Below, piece by piece: positions 25,123 to 35,545 of a stretch of DNA of 37,197 bases. Within the stretch, counting starts at the first letter, position 1, and each line of letters starts with the position of its first letter. The notes below the pieces were generated by a model. The model was not told where the DNA came from and did not search any database. It saw only the letters and a program-made list of their open reading frames with translations. The DNA is from Lacticaseibacillus pantheris DSM 15945 = JCM 12539 = NBRC 106106 (GTDB lineage: Bacteria > Bacillota > Bacilli > Lactobacillales > Lactobacillaceae), in NCBI RefSeq assembly GCF_001311175.1, contig NZ_BBAI01000022.1, forward strand, positions 1-37,197, in the 5' to 3' direction. The translations under genes were made by a program, and so were the position numbers.

Positions 25123-27763
25123 ATGAAGCAACTAAGCAGTGCCCAAGTACGGCAAATGTTTCTGGATTTCTTTAAGAGCAAGGGTCACGATGTGGAACCC
25201 AGCGCCAGCTTAATTCCTAAGGATGACCCCACGCTACTGTGGATTAACTCTGGGGTTGCTACCCTGAAGAAGTATTTTGATGGGTCCGTGATTCCTGACA
25301 ACCCACGGATTGTTAACGCGCAGAAGTCCATTCGGACCAACGATATTGAAAATGTCGGTAAGACGGCGCGCCACCACACGTTCTTTGAAATGCTGGGGAA
25401 CTTTTCCGTCGGTGATTACTTCAAAAAGGAAGTGATTCCGTGGGCGTGGGAATTTCTGACCAGTGATGAGTGGTTGGGCCTCGACAAGGATAAACTCTAC
25501 ATTACGGTTTACCCTAAGGATACGGATGCGCTCGAACTATGGGAGCAGGCTGGCGTTCCGGCTGACCACATTTACAAAGTTGAGGACAACTTCTGGGACA
25601 TCGGTGGCGGTCCCTGTGGCCCTGACTCTGAGGTCTTCTACGACCGTGGTCAGAGCTTCAATAACGTCGCCGAGGACGACCCCGAAAACTATCCTGGTGG
25701 CGAGAACGAGCGTTACCTAGAGATTTGGAACATCGTCTTTTCCCAGTTTAATCACCTGCCAGATGGTCGCATTGTGGACCAGCCGCACAAAAACATCGAT
25801 ACCGGGATGGGCCTCGAACGGGTTGTGTCCGTGGTGCAGAACGCCCCGACCAACTTTGAAACCGACCTCTTCCTGCCGCTCATCAAGCAGACCGAGGAGA
25901 TGTCTGCCGGCAAGCATTACGGCGACAACGCCACTGACGACGTTGCGTTCAAAATTATTGCGGACCATGCGCGTGCCGTCACCTTTGCGATTGGCGATGG
26001 CGCCCTGCCTAGCAATGAGGGGCGTGGCTACGTCCTTCGCCGCCTAATTCGTCGCGCCGTAGTTAACGGCAAGCGTTTGGGAATCAACCATGACTTCCTG
26101 TACCTGCTGGTGCCAACGGTGGGTAAAATTATGAAGTCATACTACCCTGAAGTACTGCAAAACAAGGATTTCATTCAAAAGGTAATCCAGTCTGAGGAGG
26201 CGCGCTTCCGTCAGAGCCTGGATGCCGGAATTAACATGCTGGACGGCGTGATGGCCAAAGTTAAGGCTACCAACGGCCGGCAAATAAGTGGGGACGACGC
26301 GTTCCTACTCTTTGACACGTACGGATTCCCGGTCGAGATGACGGGCGAAATTGCGGCCGATAACGGGTTAACCGTGGACATGGATGGTTTCAAAACCAAC
26401 ATGGAGGCGCAACGTGACCGGGCCCGCAAGGCGCGGGGCAACGCCCAATCGATGGGCAGCCAGGACACCGTGTTGATGGATATTAAGACTGACTCCAAGT
26501 TCACCGGCTGGACCAGCGTCCACGAGGACAACGCGGTGTTAACCGACATTATTCAAAACGACCAGGCGGTGACCAAAGTGGACGCTGGGACCGCGCAGGT
26601 GGTCTTCGCGAAGACGCCGTTCTACGCCGAAATGGGGGGCCAGGTTGCCGACTGGGGGACCATCAGCGACGCGCAGGGTAACGAGGTGGCACGGGTCACC
26701 GACGTTCAGCACGCACCCAACGCAGAACCTGCACACCATCACGGTTGAGGGCGAATTGCGGCAGGGTGCCAGCTATACTTTGGCGGTCGACACCCAGCGG
26801 CGGCACAAAGTATCGCTCAACCACACGGCCACCCACTTGCTCGACCAGTCACTGCGCAACGTGCTGGGTGAGCACACCCACCAGGCTGGTTCACTAGTTG
26901 AGCCTGACTACTTGCGGTTTGACTTTACCAACTTTGGTGAAGTGACCCAGGACCAGTTACGTCAGGTCGAACGGATGGTCAATGAGCAAATTTGGCGGGC
27001 ACTGCCAATCACCGCGAAGGAAATGCCGATTGAGGAGGCCAAGCAGCTCGGTGCCATCGCCGTCTTTGATAGCAAGTATGGCGACGTCGTGCGGGTGGTT
27101 TCGATTGGCGATTTCAACCAGGAATTCGACGGCGGGACCCACCCACAGAATACGGCCGAGCTGGGGTTGTTCAAGATTACTAGCGAGAGCGGTATTGGTG
27201 CCGGCACTCGGCGTGTTGAAGCGGTCACCTCGAAGGAAGCCTTTGAGTACCTGACGGCCCAGGCTGACCAACTGAACGCAGTTAATGGTCAGTTGAAGGT
27301 AACGCAGGGCGGCGATACCGTTGTGAAGGTGCAGTCCCTGCAACAAGAACTGAAGGACGCGCAGAAGCAGGTTGAGTCCCTGCAAAGTAAGTTGGCGAGC
27401 CAGGCTGCAGCCGGTATCTTTGACCGCGTTGATCAGGCCGGTGACTTTACCATCATTGCCCAGTCCGTGAAGGTTGCCGGAATGAAGGAACTCCGACAGT
27501 TAGGTGATCAATGGCAGGACAAGGCCAGCTCCGACGTGTTAGTATTGGCCACGGCGGTAGACGGTAAGGTTAACCTGCTGGCAGCCGCTAGCAAGGATGC
27601 GATTGCCAAGGGCGTTAAGGCCGGCGACCTCATCAAGGCCATTGCACCAATGGTCGGTGGTGGCGGTGGTGGTCGTCCCGACATGGCCCAGGCTGGTGGT
27701 AAGAAGCCAGAAGGCATTGACGGCGCGCTGAAGCAAGCGCATGAATGGCTAGCCGCAAAATAG
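25123..27763 (+). CDS. alaS: Alanyl-tRNA synthetase (one frame shift)
   Basis: Charges tRNA-Ala and edits mischarged Ser and Gly. Class-II catalytic core at the N-terminus ([74 protein letters not shown]), then the editing domain with [13 protein letters not shown] (HxxxH) and [14 protein letters not shown], and the C-Ala domain with [15 protein letters not shown]. The editing zinc motif usually reads CGGTH; here the Cys is Asp. The frame changes near 26722 (net +1 or -2); restored length is 879 residues. RBS AGGAGAG is at 25109-25115. Expression is controlled by the upstream T-box. Confidence 0.97.
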
Positions 27764-27764
27764 C

Positions 27765-27793
27765 TTGCGTTATGCGGATGAAAACGCTAAAAT
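27765..27793 (+). promoter_or_regulatory. Promoter of the ireB-ruvX-DUF1292 operon
   Basis: TTGCGT (27765-27770), 17 bases, TAAAAT (27788-27793), directly after the alaS stop. Confidence 0.5.
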
Positions 27794-27870
27794 TTTTCGC
27801 ACAGAAGGTTTGTACTTTGGCGAGCCATCAAGTAAAATTGAGCTAGACGAAACGAATAGAGGTGTTGGGT

Positions 27871-28128
27871 ATGAGTTCATTAGACGAAACGGTTCACTTC
27901 AACTTCCGGGACAACAACCCGAAGAACGTCGAGGATACTTTGAAGACGGTCTACGATGCGCTGGAAGCACAGGGTTACGACCCGATTAATCAGATTGTGG
28001 GCTACCTGCTTTCGGGGGACCCGGCCTATATTCCTCGCTATAACGACGCCCGGAACTTAATCCGGAAGCACGAACGCGACGAAATTATTGAGGAATTAGT
28101 GCGTCATTACCTCGGTAAGGAGAAATAA
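27871..28128 (+). CDS. ireB: IreB family regulatory protein (UPF0297)
   Basis: Small cytoplasmic protein of 85 residues starting [12 protein letters not shown]. The conserved body [41 protein letters not shown] matches the family closely. In Enterococcus IreB is a substrate of the PASTA-domain kinase IreK and affects cell-wall stress and cephalosporin tolerance; the N-terminal Thr of DETVHF is a plausible phosphosite (inferred). The ATG at 27871 is preferred over an upstream ATG at 27862 because GAGGTG lies about 9 bases before it. Its TAA shares one base with the ATG of ruvX. Confidence 0.93.
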   Translation: MSSLDETVHFNFRDNNPKNVEDTLKTVYDALEAQGYDPINQIVGYLLSGDPAYIPRYNDARNLIRKHERDEIIEELVRHYLGKEK

Positions 28129-28565
28129 TGCGACTACTCGGCTTGGACGTTGGTTCCAAAACGGTGGGAGTTGCGGTTTCTGACCCGCTAGGCTGGACGG
28201 CCCAGGGCCTGGAAATTATTCCGATTGATGAGGAACGCGGCAACCTCGGTATGGGCCGGCTGAAGCAGTTGGTAGCTGAATACCAACCAGACGGCTTTGT
28301 ACTGGGACTACCTAAAAACATGAACAACACCGAAGGTCCGCGCGTGACGCAGACCAAGGCGTACGCTGAACGGCTTGTGAAGAAGTTCGGTTTGCCCGTT
28401 GATTTTATTGACGAGCGGCTCACTACGGTTTCGGCGTACCGGGTGTTGATCGACGAGGCGGACGTATCGCGTCGTGAACAAAAGCAAGTCATCGACAAGA
28501 TGGCGGCACAATTTATTTTGCAGAACTATCTGGACGCACGGGGCAAGCTAACCCAACAGAGTTAG
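28128..28565 (+). CDS. ruvX: RuvX/YqgF Holliday junction resolvase-like RNase
   Basis: 145 residues, intact, RNase-H fold: [19 protein letters not shown] holds the first catalytic Asp, [18 protein letters not shown] the second strand, and [13 protein letters not shown] the DER motif. Required in many bacteria for 16S rRNA 5' maturation and suspected in recombination. The start overlaps the ireB stop (TAATG), so translation is coupled. DUF1292 follows 24 bases later. Confidence 0.95.
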   Translation: MRLLGLDVGSKTVGVAVSDPLGWTAQGLEIIPIDEERGNLGMGRLKQLVAEYQPDGFVLGLPKNMNNTEGPRVTQTKAYAERLVKKFGLPVDFIDERLTTVSAYRVLIDEADVSRREQKQVIDKMAAQFILQNYLDARGKLTQQS

Positions 28566-28588
28566 ACGCACCGGGAATGGAGGCCACA

Positions 28589-28906
28589 ATGGCAGAGAAC
28601 AAAGACGACATCCGCCCAGGCGCGGACGACCAGCAGATTACGCTGATCGATGACAATGGCAACGAAGAATTGTACAACGTGCTGTTCACGTTCGATTCCG
28701 ATGACTATGGGAAGAGCTACGTGCTACTGTACCCAGAAGGCATCGACGACGATGACGATGACGTCCAGATTGAGGCGTTTTCCTTCACGCCGGATGAGAA
28801 CGGGGATGCCAGTGCCGGCGACCTGTTCCCCATCGAGGATGATGACGAGTGGAACATGGTTGAGGAAGTCCTGAACACTTTCTTGGCCGACGAGGACATG
28901 CAGTAG
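28589..28906 (+). CDS. DUF1292 family acidic protein (YrzB-like)
   Basis: Very acidic protein of 105 residues with QQITLIDDNGNEELYNVLFTF, YVLLYPEG, a run of six Asp, then IEAFSFTPDENGDASAGDLFPIEDDDEWNMVEEVLNTFL: the DUF1292 signature. Function unknown; it almost always accompanies ireB and ruvX. GGAGG at 28579-28583 sets ATG 28589, which excludes four extra N-terminal residues of the longer reading. A GC-rich hairpin follows. Confidence 0.9.
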   Translation: MAENKDDIRPGADDQQITLIDDNGNEELYNVLFTFDSDDYGKSYVLLYPEGIDDDDDDVQIEAFSFTPDENGDASAGDLFPIEDDDEWNMVEEVLNTFLADEDMQ

Positions 28907-28920
28907 ACTGCGTGACCACT

Positions 28921-28951
28921 GGGCCGGGGTGCAGACGCATCCCGGCCCTTT
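28921..28951 (+). terminator. Terminator after DUF1292 gene
   Basis: GGGCCGGGGTG pairs with CATCCCGGCCC, then TTTGCG. Strong stem, short U-run. Confidence 0.7.
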
Positions 28952-29012
28952 GCGTTGTGGTAAAATTAAGAGCGAAATGATACGCCTGCGGGCAATGACG
29001 GATGGGGAAAAT

Positions 29013-29546
29013 ATGTTAACACTGATAATTCTATTATTTATCGCGTACGGGGCCTATGCTGGTGCACGCAAAGGGGCGGTGCTCCAAGCATCATGTTTGC
29101 CGGGTACGTAGTGGTATTCCTGCTGGCCAAATTATTGGCGGGTGTGTTTAAGTCGACCTTCGAGTTGTGGATACCATACCCATCAGCCACCATGTCGAGC
29201 CACTTTGCTTTTTCAGCCAGTCACTGGGGCTCCGGCTCGATGACCCATTCTACCTGGCCTTTTCGTTCATGTTTGTTTTTGCGATTGGTTGGGTAATCGT
29301 GCGGGTTGTAAGTCTTCTTCTGCACGAACTGGAATATTACCCGTTGCCCGCCAAGCAGAACCACTGGATTGGCGGCATTATCGGTGGGCTGGGCGCGTAC
29401 CTGTTCGTGGTCATGGTGCTTTACCTTGTGGCGATGATTCCCGTTAGTGCCTCCAGACCGCCCTGGAACATTCGCTGCTGGCAAAAATCATGGTGCCACA
29501 TACGCCCATTTTCTCGTGGCTACTCCACACTTGGTGGATTGGCTAG
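29013..29546 (+). CDS. cvpA: CvpA family membrane protein (three frame shifts)
   Basis: Inner-membrane protein related to colicin V production protein, with four hydrophobic spans: MLTLIILLFIAYGAYAG, FAGYVVVFLLAKLLAGVF, FMFVFAIGWVIVRVVSLLL and GGLGAYLFVVMVLYLVAMI. Three single bases are missing, near 29089, 29208 (a T run) and 29451. With them the protein is 178 residues and ends SALQTALEHSLLAKIMVPHT...LLHTWWIG, stopping at 29546. GGGGA at 29004-29008 sets the ATG. It directly precedes mutS2, as in most Lactobacillales. Exact role unknown; family members affect envelope integrity and biofilm. Confidence 0.85.
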
Positions 29547-29585
29547 TTAACCATGCATACGTAAATTTAGAAAGGCTTTTTAAAA

Positions 29586-31933
29586 ATGAAACACAAAATA
29601 TTAGGTCAGCTGGAGTTTGACCGTATCCAGGAGGCCGTGCGCTCAGAGGCAGTCACTGCACTCGGGCAAAAGTTGGCCGGCCGGATGCGTCCAAGTAGCG
29701 ATCCCGACAAGGTTCAGCAACGACTAGACGAGACCGCCGATGGGGCCACCATCTTGCGCTTACGCGGTGGTCTCCCGGTGGCGGCGGTGCCGGACATCAC
29801 GACCTCGTTAAAGCGGGCCGAGATTGGTGGCGTGCTCGATGGTACGGAGTTTGCGGGTATTGTCCGTGTCCTCCGAACAGTTACGGCCATTGATGACTTC
29901 CTGACGGATTTGCATGAGAACGTGGATCTGCGCCGGGTCTACCAGATGCAGGCACAGTTGACGCTGCTGCCGGGTTTGCTGCGGGAGTTACAGCGGTCGA
30001 TTGATGAAGAAGGCAATGTCACTGATGAGGCTAGTCCTGAATTGCACGGTATTCGGCGGCGGATGCACGCGATGGAGCGCGATATACGTGAGCGGATGGA
30101 GGGCTACACCCGCGGCAACTCGGCGCAGTATCTGAGTGAACCCATCATTACTATTCGCGATGACCGGTACGTGATTCCGGTCAAAGCCGAAAATCGCGGC
30201 CGCTTTGGTGGGGTTGTCCACGACCAGAGTGCCACCGGGCAGACGCTGTTTATCGAGCCTCAAGCGGTGGTCGATCTGAATAACCGGATGCGGGAGACGC
30301 AGGTCGCCGAGCGTCAGGAAATTATGCGGGTACTGACGGATTTGTCGGCCAAAGTCGCGCCAGAAACCGACGGGCTGCGTACAGACGCGAGCGTGTTGGG
30401 CCATCTGGACCTCATTAACGCGAAGGCCCGGTACGCTGCGCTCATCAAGGCCACCGAGCCGACGATTAGTGATGCGGGTGTGGTGGACTTACGTCAGGCG
30501 CGCCATCCGTTGATTGACCAGCACAAGGTGGTGCCGAATGACATCGTGCTTGGTGGTGATTACCAGAGCATCGTCATTACTGGGCCCAACACGGGTGGTA
30601 AGACGGTGACGTTGAAGACGTTGGGCTTGCTGTCGTTGATGGCACAGGCAGGTCTATTTATTCCTGTGGATGAGCACAGTACGGTGAAGGTGTTCAGCAA
30701 CGTCTTTGCTGACATCGGTGACGAGCAGTCCATCGAGCAGAACCTCAGTACGTTCTCGTCGCACATGACGAACGTGGTGGCGATTTTGCGTGATTTGGAC
30801 AAAGACAGTCTGGCGTTGTTCGACGAATTGGGGGCTGGGACGGATCCCCAGGAGGGGGCCGCGCTGGCCATCTCCATTCTGGACGCGGTTGGGACTGTCG
30901 GCGCATACGTGTGGACACGACGCACTACCCTGAGCTGAAGCTGTACGGGTACAATACGCCGGGAACGACGAACGCGTCGATGGCGTTTGACGGTGATACT
31001 TTGCAGCCCACGTACCGGTTACAAATTGGTGTGCCGGGACGGAGCAACGCGTTTGAAATTTCGACTCGGCTGGGGTTGGACCAGACAATTGTGGACCGGG
31101 CAAAGTTGTTGATTAGTGACGACGAGCACGACCTGAACAACATGATCGCCGACCTAGAAAAGGAACGGCAGGCAGCCGCGATGACCGACTCGGACCTCCA
31201 GGAGAAGTTGGACGAGGCGACGAAGCTGCACGGTCAGTTACAGGCGGCGTATGCGGACCTCAAGATGCGGCAGGACAAGGAGTTACAGGCTGCGCGTGAT
31301 CAGGCCAACAAGATGGTGGCGGACACGCAGGCGGAGGCCGACCAGATTATCAAGTCGTTGCGGAAGATGCAGCGGGGTGGCGCGAACGATGCGGGTGTCA
31401 TTGACGCGCAGACGCGGTTGCACCAGCTGCACCAGGACACGCCGTTAGCGAAGAATAAGGTGCTGAAGAAGGCGCGGAATACGGCGGCTTTGCGTGCTGG
31501 TGATACGGTGAAAGTGTTACAGTATGGCCAGACGGGGACGTTGCTGAAGCAGCAGGGTAACCACGAGTGGCAGGTACAGGTCGGCATCATGAAGATGGCG
31601 GTACCGGAGTCGGGCTTGGAAAAGGTGGGGACGCCGGAGACGGAGCAGCCACGGACGGCCCGGACACACGTGCAGGGAGCTGGTAGTGGGCCATCGACGA
31701 CGTTGGACTTGCGTGGCCAGCGGTATGCCGAGGCGATGAGCAACCTGGATAAGTATATTGATGAGGCGTTGTTGGCGAACTACCCGACGGTGACGATTAT
31801 TCACGGTTTGGGTACGGGGGCCATTCGCAACGGGGTGACGGAGTACTTGAAGAAGAATCGCAATGTGGCCCGGTTCGGGTACGCACCGGCGAATGCTGGT
31901 GGGTCGGGGGCGACGATTGTGGTGTTTAGGTAG
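29586..31933 (+). CDS. mutS2: Endonuclease MutS2 (one frame shift)
   Basis: MutS-like ATPase with C-terminal Smr nuclease; it limits homologous recombination and, in Bacillus, rescues collided ribosomes. N-terminal MKHKILGQLEFDRIQEAV; Walker A GPNTGGKTVTLKTLG near residue 333; Walker B LALFDELGAGTDPQEG near 412; a charged coiled-coil region (EKERQAAAMTDSDLQEKLDEA); and an Smr domain from about 704 with LDLRG and HGLGTGAIRNGV. One base is missing near 30910; adding it restores VGAYVVDTTHYPELKLYGY and 782 residues, normal for the family. The repeat block 31950-32370 follows. Confidence 0.95.
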
Positions 31934-31949
31934 AGAGAGCGGAGCAGGC

Positions 31950-32370
31950 CGTTTAGAAGACAGAGCATAAGTAACTCTAACCGAAAGGCCCGGTTTTGGC
32001 CTTTTGGTTAGAGTTGCTTATGCGGCGTCTTCTGGCCTGCGCAGCTCGTTTCCATAAGCACAGGTACCGAGGGAGCGAGGTGGCATTAGCCCGCTAATGT
32101 AACGTCAAGCCCGGGTTTGGCTTCATTGCCGTAGCGGGTTACGCGCAAGTTTCTGCGGGGCGCAGCTCGTTTCCATAAGCACAGGTAACGGGGGAGCGAG
32201 GTGGCATTAACCCGCTAATGTAACGCGGAAAGGCCCGGTTTTGGCCTTTTGGTTAGAGTTGCTTATGCGGCGTCTTCTGGCCTGCGCAGCTCGTTTCCAT
32301 AATCACAGGTACCGAGGGAGCGAGGTGGCATTAGCCCGGCAATGTGACGCGGAAAGGCCCACACTTGGCC
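31950..32370. repeat. Tandem hairpin repeat block (type D) between mutS2 and trxA
   Basis: It opens with a 40-bp-class hairpin: AGAAGAC pairs with GTCTTCT, and GCATAAG-AACTCTAACC-AAAGGCC (about 31956-31987) with its complement to about 32022. A unit beginning GCAGCTCGTTTCCATAA and ending with ATTAGCCCGCTAAT-like hairpins occurs three times, at about 32041, 32162 and 32286. The 74 bases 31984-32057 recur unchanged but for one base at 32229-32302, so part of the block is a 245-base direct duplication. AAAGGCC...GGCCTTT pieces followed by T could terminate mutS2. No gene. Confidence 0.8.
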
Positions 32371-32480
32371 TTTCATTGGTAGTAACGTATACCTCCTCGC
32401 TAGGGGCTTTGATAAATTCCTCCCAGCACGCCCCGCTCTGCCCTGCTACAATAAAATTATCCCCAAGCACCACCCATCAC

Positions 32481-32509
32481 TTTACAATGTTGGTGTAGAC
32501 GCATATAAT
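32481..32509 (+). promoter_or_regulatory. trxA promoter
   Basis: TTTACA (32481-32486), 17 bases, TATAAT (32504-32509); RBS AGAGGAG lies about ten bases before the trxA ATG. Confidence 0.85.
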
Positions 32510-32541
32510 TAGCTTACAAAAGGTAAGAGGAGTGTGATAGC

Positions 32542-32853
32542 ATGGTTAAGGCAATTACTGACGATAACTTTACTACCGAAACTGGTACGGGTGTTACTCT
32601 AACCGACTTCTGGGCAACTTGGTGTGGCCCTTGTCGGATGCAGTCACCGGTGATTGAGAAGCTGGAACCAGAAATGCCGGACGTTAAGTTCACCAAGATG
32701 GATGTGGATGCAAATCCAGATACACCAAAGGAATTCGGTATTATGGCCATTCCTACTTTGCTGGTCAAGAAGGACGGCGAAGTGGTTGAACGGATCACGG
32801 GTTACCACACTGGCGACCAGTTGTCAGATATTTTGAAGAAGTACACCGCGTAG
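32542..32853 (+). CDS. trxA: Thioredoxin
   Basis: Small cytoplasmic dithiol oxidoreductase of 103 residues, intact. The active site WCGPC is at residues 27-31 within TDFWATWCGPCRMQSPV, and the cis-Pro loop IPTLLVKKDGEVVERITGY follows. It keeps disulfides reduced and supplies electrons to ribonucleotide reductase and peroxiredoxins. It has its own promoter and a very strong terminator, so it is a single-gene unit within the mutS2-murI block. Confidence 0.97.
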   Translation: MVKAITDDNFTTETGTGVTLTDFWATWCGPCRMQSPVIEKLEPEMPDVKFTKMDVDANPDTPKEFGIMAIPTLLVKKDGEVVERITGYHTGDQLSDILKKYTA

Positions 32854-32862
32854 TAAAGTTAA

Positions 32863-32908
32863 TATGCGTGCAAAAAGCATCCTTTAGGGGATGCTTTTTG
32901 CACGCATA
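32863..32908. terminator. Strong terminator of trxA
   Basis: Perfect 20-bp stem, TATGCGTGCAAAAAGCATCC (32863-32882) with its exact complement (32889-32908), loop of six bases. T-rich in the stem rather than after it. Confidence 0.85.
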
Positions 32909-33114
32909 ATTTGTAACCTTTAAAATGCAAACTTACATTGAGAACACACTTAAGAATCGTTATTTAGTAGTAATAGGTTGCTGCTATTGCCATTCAGTTA
33001 GTCATGGGATGCCCATAAGTGGCGGGGTATACGATCAGTAGTGTACAGATTGATGGTGTTGTGCATTTGACTGATAGAAACTAGGCTAACAGAGTAAGTA
33101 TTACTTGATTTGAG

Positions 33115-33150
33115 CGTTCACACAGAGTAATTGACGTGTGGGCGTTTTTT
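33115..33150 (+). terminator. Orphan intrinsic terminator
   Basis: CGTTCACAC (33115-33123) pairs with GTGTGGGCG (33136-33144), then TTTTTT (33145-33150). No plus-strand gene lies between the trxA terminator and this site, so it may end a small RNA from 32910-33114. The remaining 33151-33355 shows nothing I can support. Confidence 0.55.
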
Positions 33151-33355
33151 GCGTTGGGTTGAATTAGGAAAAATTGCTTGAAGAATGCACCCAAATACCC
33201 GGTAGTTGAATTTTTGGAGGTGAATTAAGCGTTCGGTTGCTGATTTATTAGTAGTATAGTGGACCGGGAATGTCGTGTTGCTCCGCCAAGGGTGTGCATG
33301 TGAAAGCTGCCTTCTCCGCTCTCTGCCTTGCCCCACTCCTCATCCAGGTTTACAA

Positions 33356-33826
33356 TTAAGACTTCCTAGTTGATAAATCGTTATAGAAGGGCTGCTCCTC
33401 ACCGGGGTCAATGCTCAGTGTCAACGTCACGTTGTCGCGGTGGTTCTCACTGGCGCCCTCCACAGTGTGGCCCAACGCCTGTTGCAATAATTGGGCCAGG
33501 AAGCCCGCCTCTAAACGGAAGTCGGCCGTGTTGCCGCGCAGGCTGAGGCGCTGACTGACCACCGGCCCGCCGAGTGTGTATGTACGCAACTTTGTCTTAA
33601 TCTTATCGGGTTTCAACTCGCCGAACCCCATCGATGCAAAGGTGGTGCTGATTTGTTCCTCCGGCACGTTGAGGTGTGCCGCCAGGCTCCGACCGGCAAA
33701 GTATAAAATACCGTCGGCGCGTTCTCCCAAAAGTTCCGGGAGCATTACGTCCCGCAACAAGATCTCGCCCGCCAAGAGTTGTTGATCGGCATTTTGAAGT
33801 AATTCTAAGTATTGTGCGTCAGCCAT
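33356..33826 (-). CDS. DUF2507 family protein (YslB-like)
   Basis: 156 residues, intact. MADAQYLELLQNADQQLLAGEILLRDVMLPELLGERADGILYFAGRSLA matches the DUF2507/YslB family, which shares the V4R-like fold; no reaction is known. Start ATG 33826 has GAGGAGG at 33834-33840; a longer in-frame reading to 33907 lacks such a site. It is divergent from murI with a 170-base gap; a possible -10 TATACT lies on the minus strand near 33857. Confidence 0.85.
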   Translation of the reverse strand: MADAQYLELLQNADQQLLAGEILLRDVMLPELLGERADGILYFAGRSLAAHLNVPEEQISTTFASMGFGELKPDKIKTKLRTYTLGGPVVSQRLSLRGNTADFRLEAGFLAQLLQQALGHTVEGASENHRDNVTLTLSIDPGEEQPFYNDLSTRKS

Positions 33827-33995
33827 TGTGGATCCTCCTCGTTTATCTACCCCAGTATACCGAACTGCCGCCGTAAAAGCAGTAGTCCGTAATCGTATTT
33901 TTAACATTAAGCGGGTCGGTTAACGGTTGAATTTCTGGTGGTGGCGGGCAACAATGGTAGTAGTGAGAATTCATTTAGCGAAGGTGGCAAAGATG

Positions 33996-34874
33996 ATGGA
34001 TGCAACGGCACCAATTGGTTTCATTGATTCTGGCGTGGGTGGCCTGACCGTGGTCCGTGAGGCCCTACGGCAGTTACCCCACGAAAACGTCATGTTTTTG
34101 GGCGATCAGGCGCGCCTGCCTTACGGGCCCCGTCCGGCCGCCCAGGTGCGGTCCTTCACCTGGCAAATGGTGAATTATCTGCGGGCACAGCACATCAAGG
34201 CGCTGGTCATTGCGTGCAACACCGCCACGGCCGCAGCCTGGCGTGACGTACAGGCACAGCTCGATATTCCCGTTATTGGTGTGATTGTGCCGGGGGCCCG
34301 TGCGGCCGTGAAGGTGACAACTGCCGGACGTATCGGCGTGGTGGCCACCGAGGGTACCGTAGCCAGCGGCGCGTACGATGCGGCTATTCACCAACAAAAT
34401 TCGGCGTTGACCGTGCACAGTATGGCGGCCCCCAAGTTTGTTTCTTTGGTTGAAAGCAACGAGTACAAGTCCGACCTAGCGCGCCGCGTGGTCGCAGATA
34501 CCTTGGCACCGTTGGCCGCAGAACATCCCGATACTGTCATTATGGGGTGCACGCATTACCCGCTACTGCGGCCGTTTATCCAGGCGGCTTTGGGCGACGA
34601 CGTGACCCTCATTGATCCTGGTCGGGAAACGGTGGTGGAATTGGCCACCGTGCTCGATTATTTAGGGTTGGCTAACCGCGGCGATCACGATGGCGACCGT
34701 AGCTTTTACACGACGGCCAGCCCGACCATGTTTGCCGACATTGCTAGCGATTGGCTCGGACTGGATGACCTGCACGCGCAACACGTGAATATTGAGGCCA
34801 ACCGGACCACTTTGTTCCGGATGCCGAGCTCAATGGGGCGGTGGACAAAACTCCCGAGTCCGGGCAGTCATAGA
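33996..34874 (+). CDS. murI: Glutamate racemase (one frame shift near the end)
   Basis: Converts L- to D-glutamate for peptidoglycan. GFIDSGVGGLTVVREA, LGDQARLPYGPR, the first catalytic Cys in VIACNTATAAAWR and the second in MGCTHYPLLRP are all present. AAGGTGG at 33981-33987 favours ATG 33996 (ATG 33993 is adjacent). One base is missing near 34803; restored, it continues DHFVPDAELNGAVDKTPESGQS. The A at 34872 appears to be an extra base: without it the stop is TGA overlapping the xtp ATG (ATGA). Restored length is about 292 residues, somewhat longer than the typical 265. Confidence 0.92.
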
Positions 34875-35545
34875 CGCTGGTCGTCGCCTCGAAGAATCCG
34901 GGTAAGGTGCGCGAGTTCGTTGATTTCTTTGCTCCCCGCGGTATCACGGTTCGTAGTTTGGCGGATTTTGATGATTTGCATACCGTTAACGAGACCGGCA
35001 CCACCTTCCTTGAAAACGCCCGGTTAAAGGCACACGGGTACAGCGAGGCGCTGGGGTTACCCGTTATTGCGGACGACTCCGGCCTGATGGTGGATGCCCT
35101 CGATGGCGCGCCGGGTGTGCTGTCTGCGCGGTATGCCGGTGACCACAACGACGCCGCTAACAATGCAAAGATGCTTGCGAACCTCGCCGGGGTGCCAACT
35201 GAGCGCCGGACGGCCCATTTCCACACCACGTTAGTCTGGGTGGACCCAGAACGACCCCACGACGACGTGGAGGTTGATGGGGAAGTTAATGGCCGCATCA
35301 CCGTGATTCCAGCGGGGGATAACGGCTTTGGTTACGACCCGTTTTTCTACATTCCCGAGCAGGGGCAAACCATGGCGGAAATGTCTCCCGCCGAGAAGAA
35401 CCGTTTTAGTCATCGCGGAAACGCGCTGCGTGAGTTAGCCAAGTTGATGGATGCCCAGCCGGAGCGTTTTGGCATGCCGGATGCTAAAGAGCGGACCAAC
35501 AATGGTAGTGACCCGCGGATGAACGAAGACCTGGAGGAAGAATAG
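34870..35545 (+). CDS. xtp: XTP/dITP pyrophosphatase, RdgB/HAM1 family (start codon disrupted)
   Basis: Hydrolyses non-canonical purine triphosphates (XTP, dITP). The N-terminus reads TLVVASKNPGKVREFVDFF and the motifs ETGTTFLENARLKA, VIADDSGLMVDALDGAPGVLSARYAG, FGYDPFFY and MSPAEKNRFSHRG are all as expected. No start codon fits in the sequence as given: the frame is preceded by TAG. Removing the A at 34872 makes ATG overlap the murI stop as ATGA, giving 224 residues; I take this as the true start. The stop overlaps the GTG start of the next gene, so murI, xtp and the phosphatase gene are tightly coupled. Confidence 0.93.

Noticed and set aside
32041..32225. T-box-like leader in the type D block (GCGAGGTGGCATTA resembles the T-box core)
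   Set aside because: The T-box consensus is incomplete, no synthetase or amino-acid gene follows, and the sequence is tandemly repeated.
32041..32350. CRISPR array
   Set aside because: Only three units of 65 bases or more with unequal, partly repeated spacing; no short spacers and no cas genes.
33118..33336. 72-residue minus-strand reading frame between trxA and the DUF2507 gene
   Set aside because: No RBS, overlaps the orphan terminator, and shows no recognisable feature.
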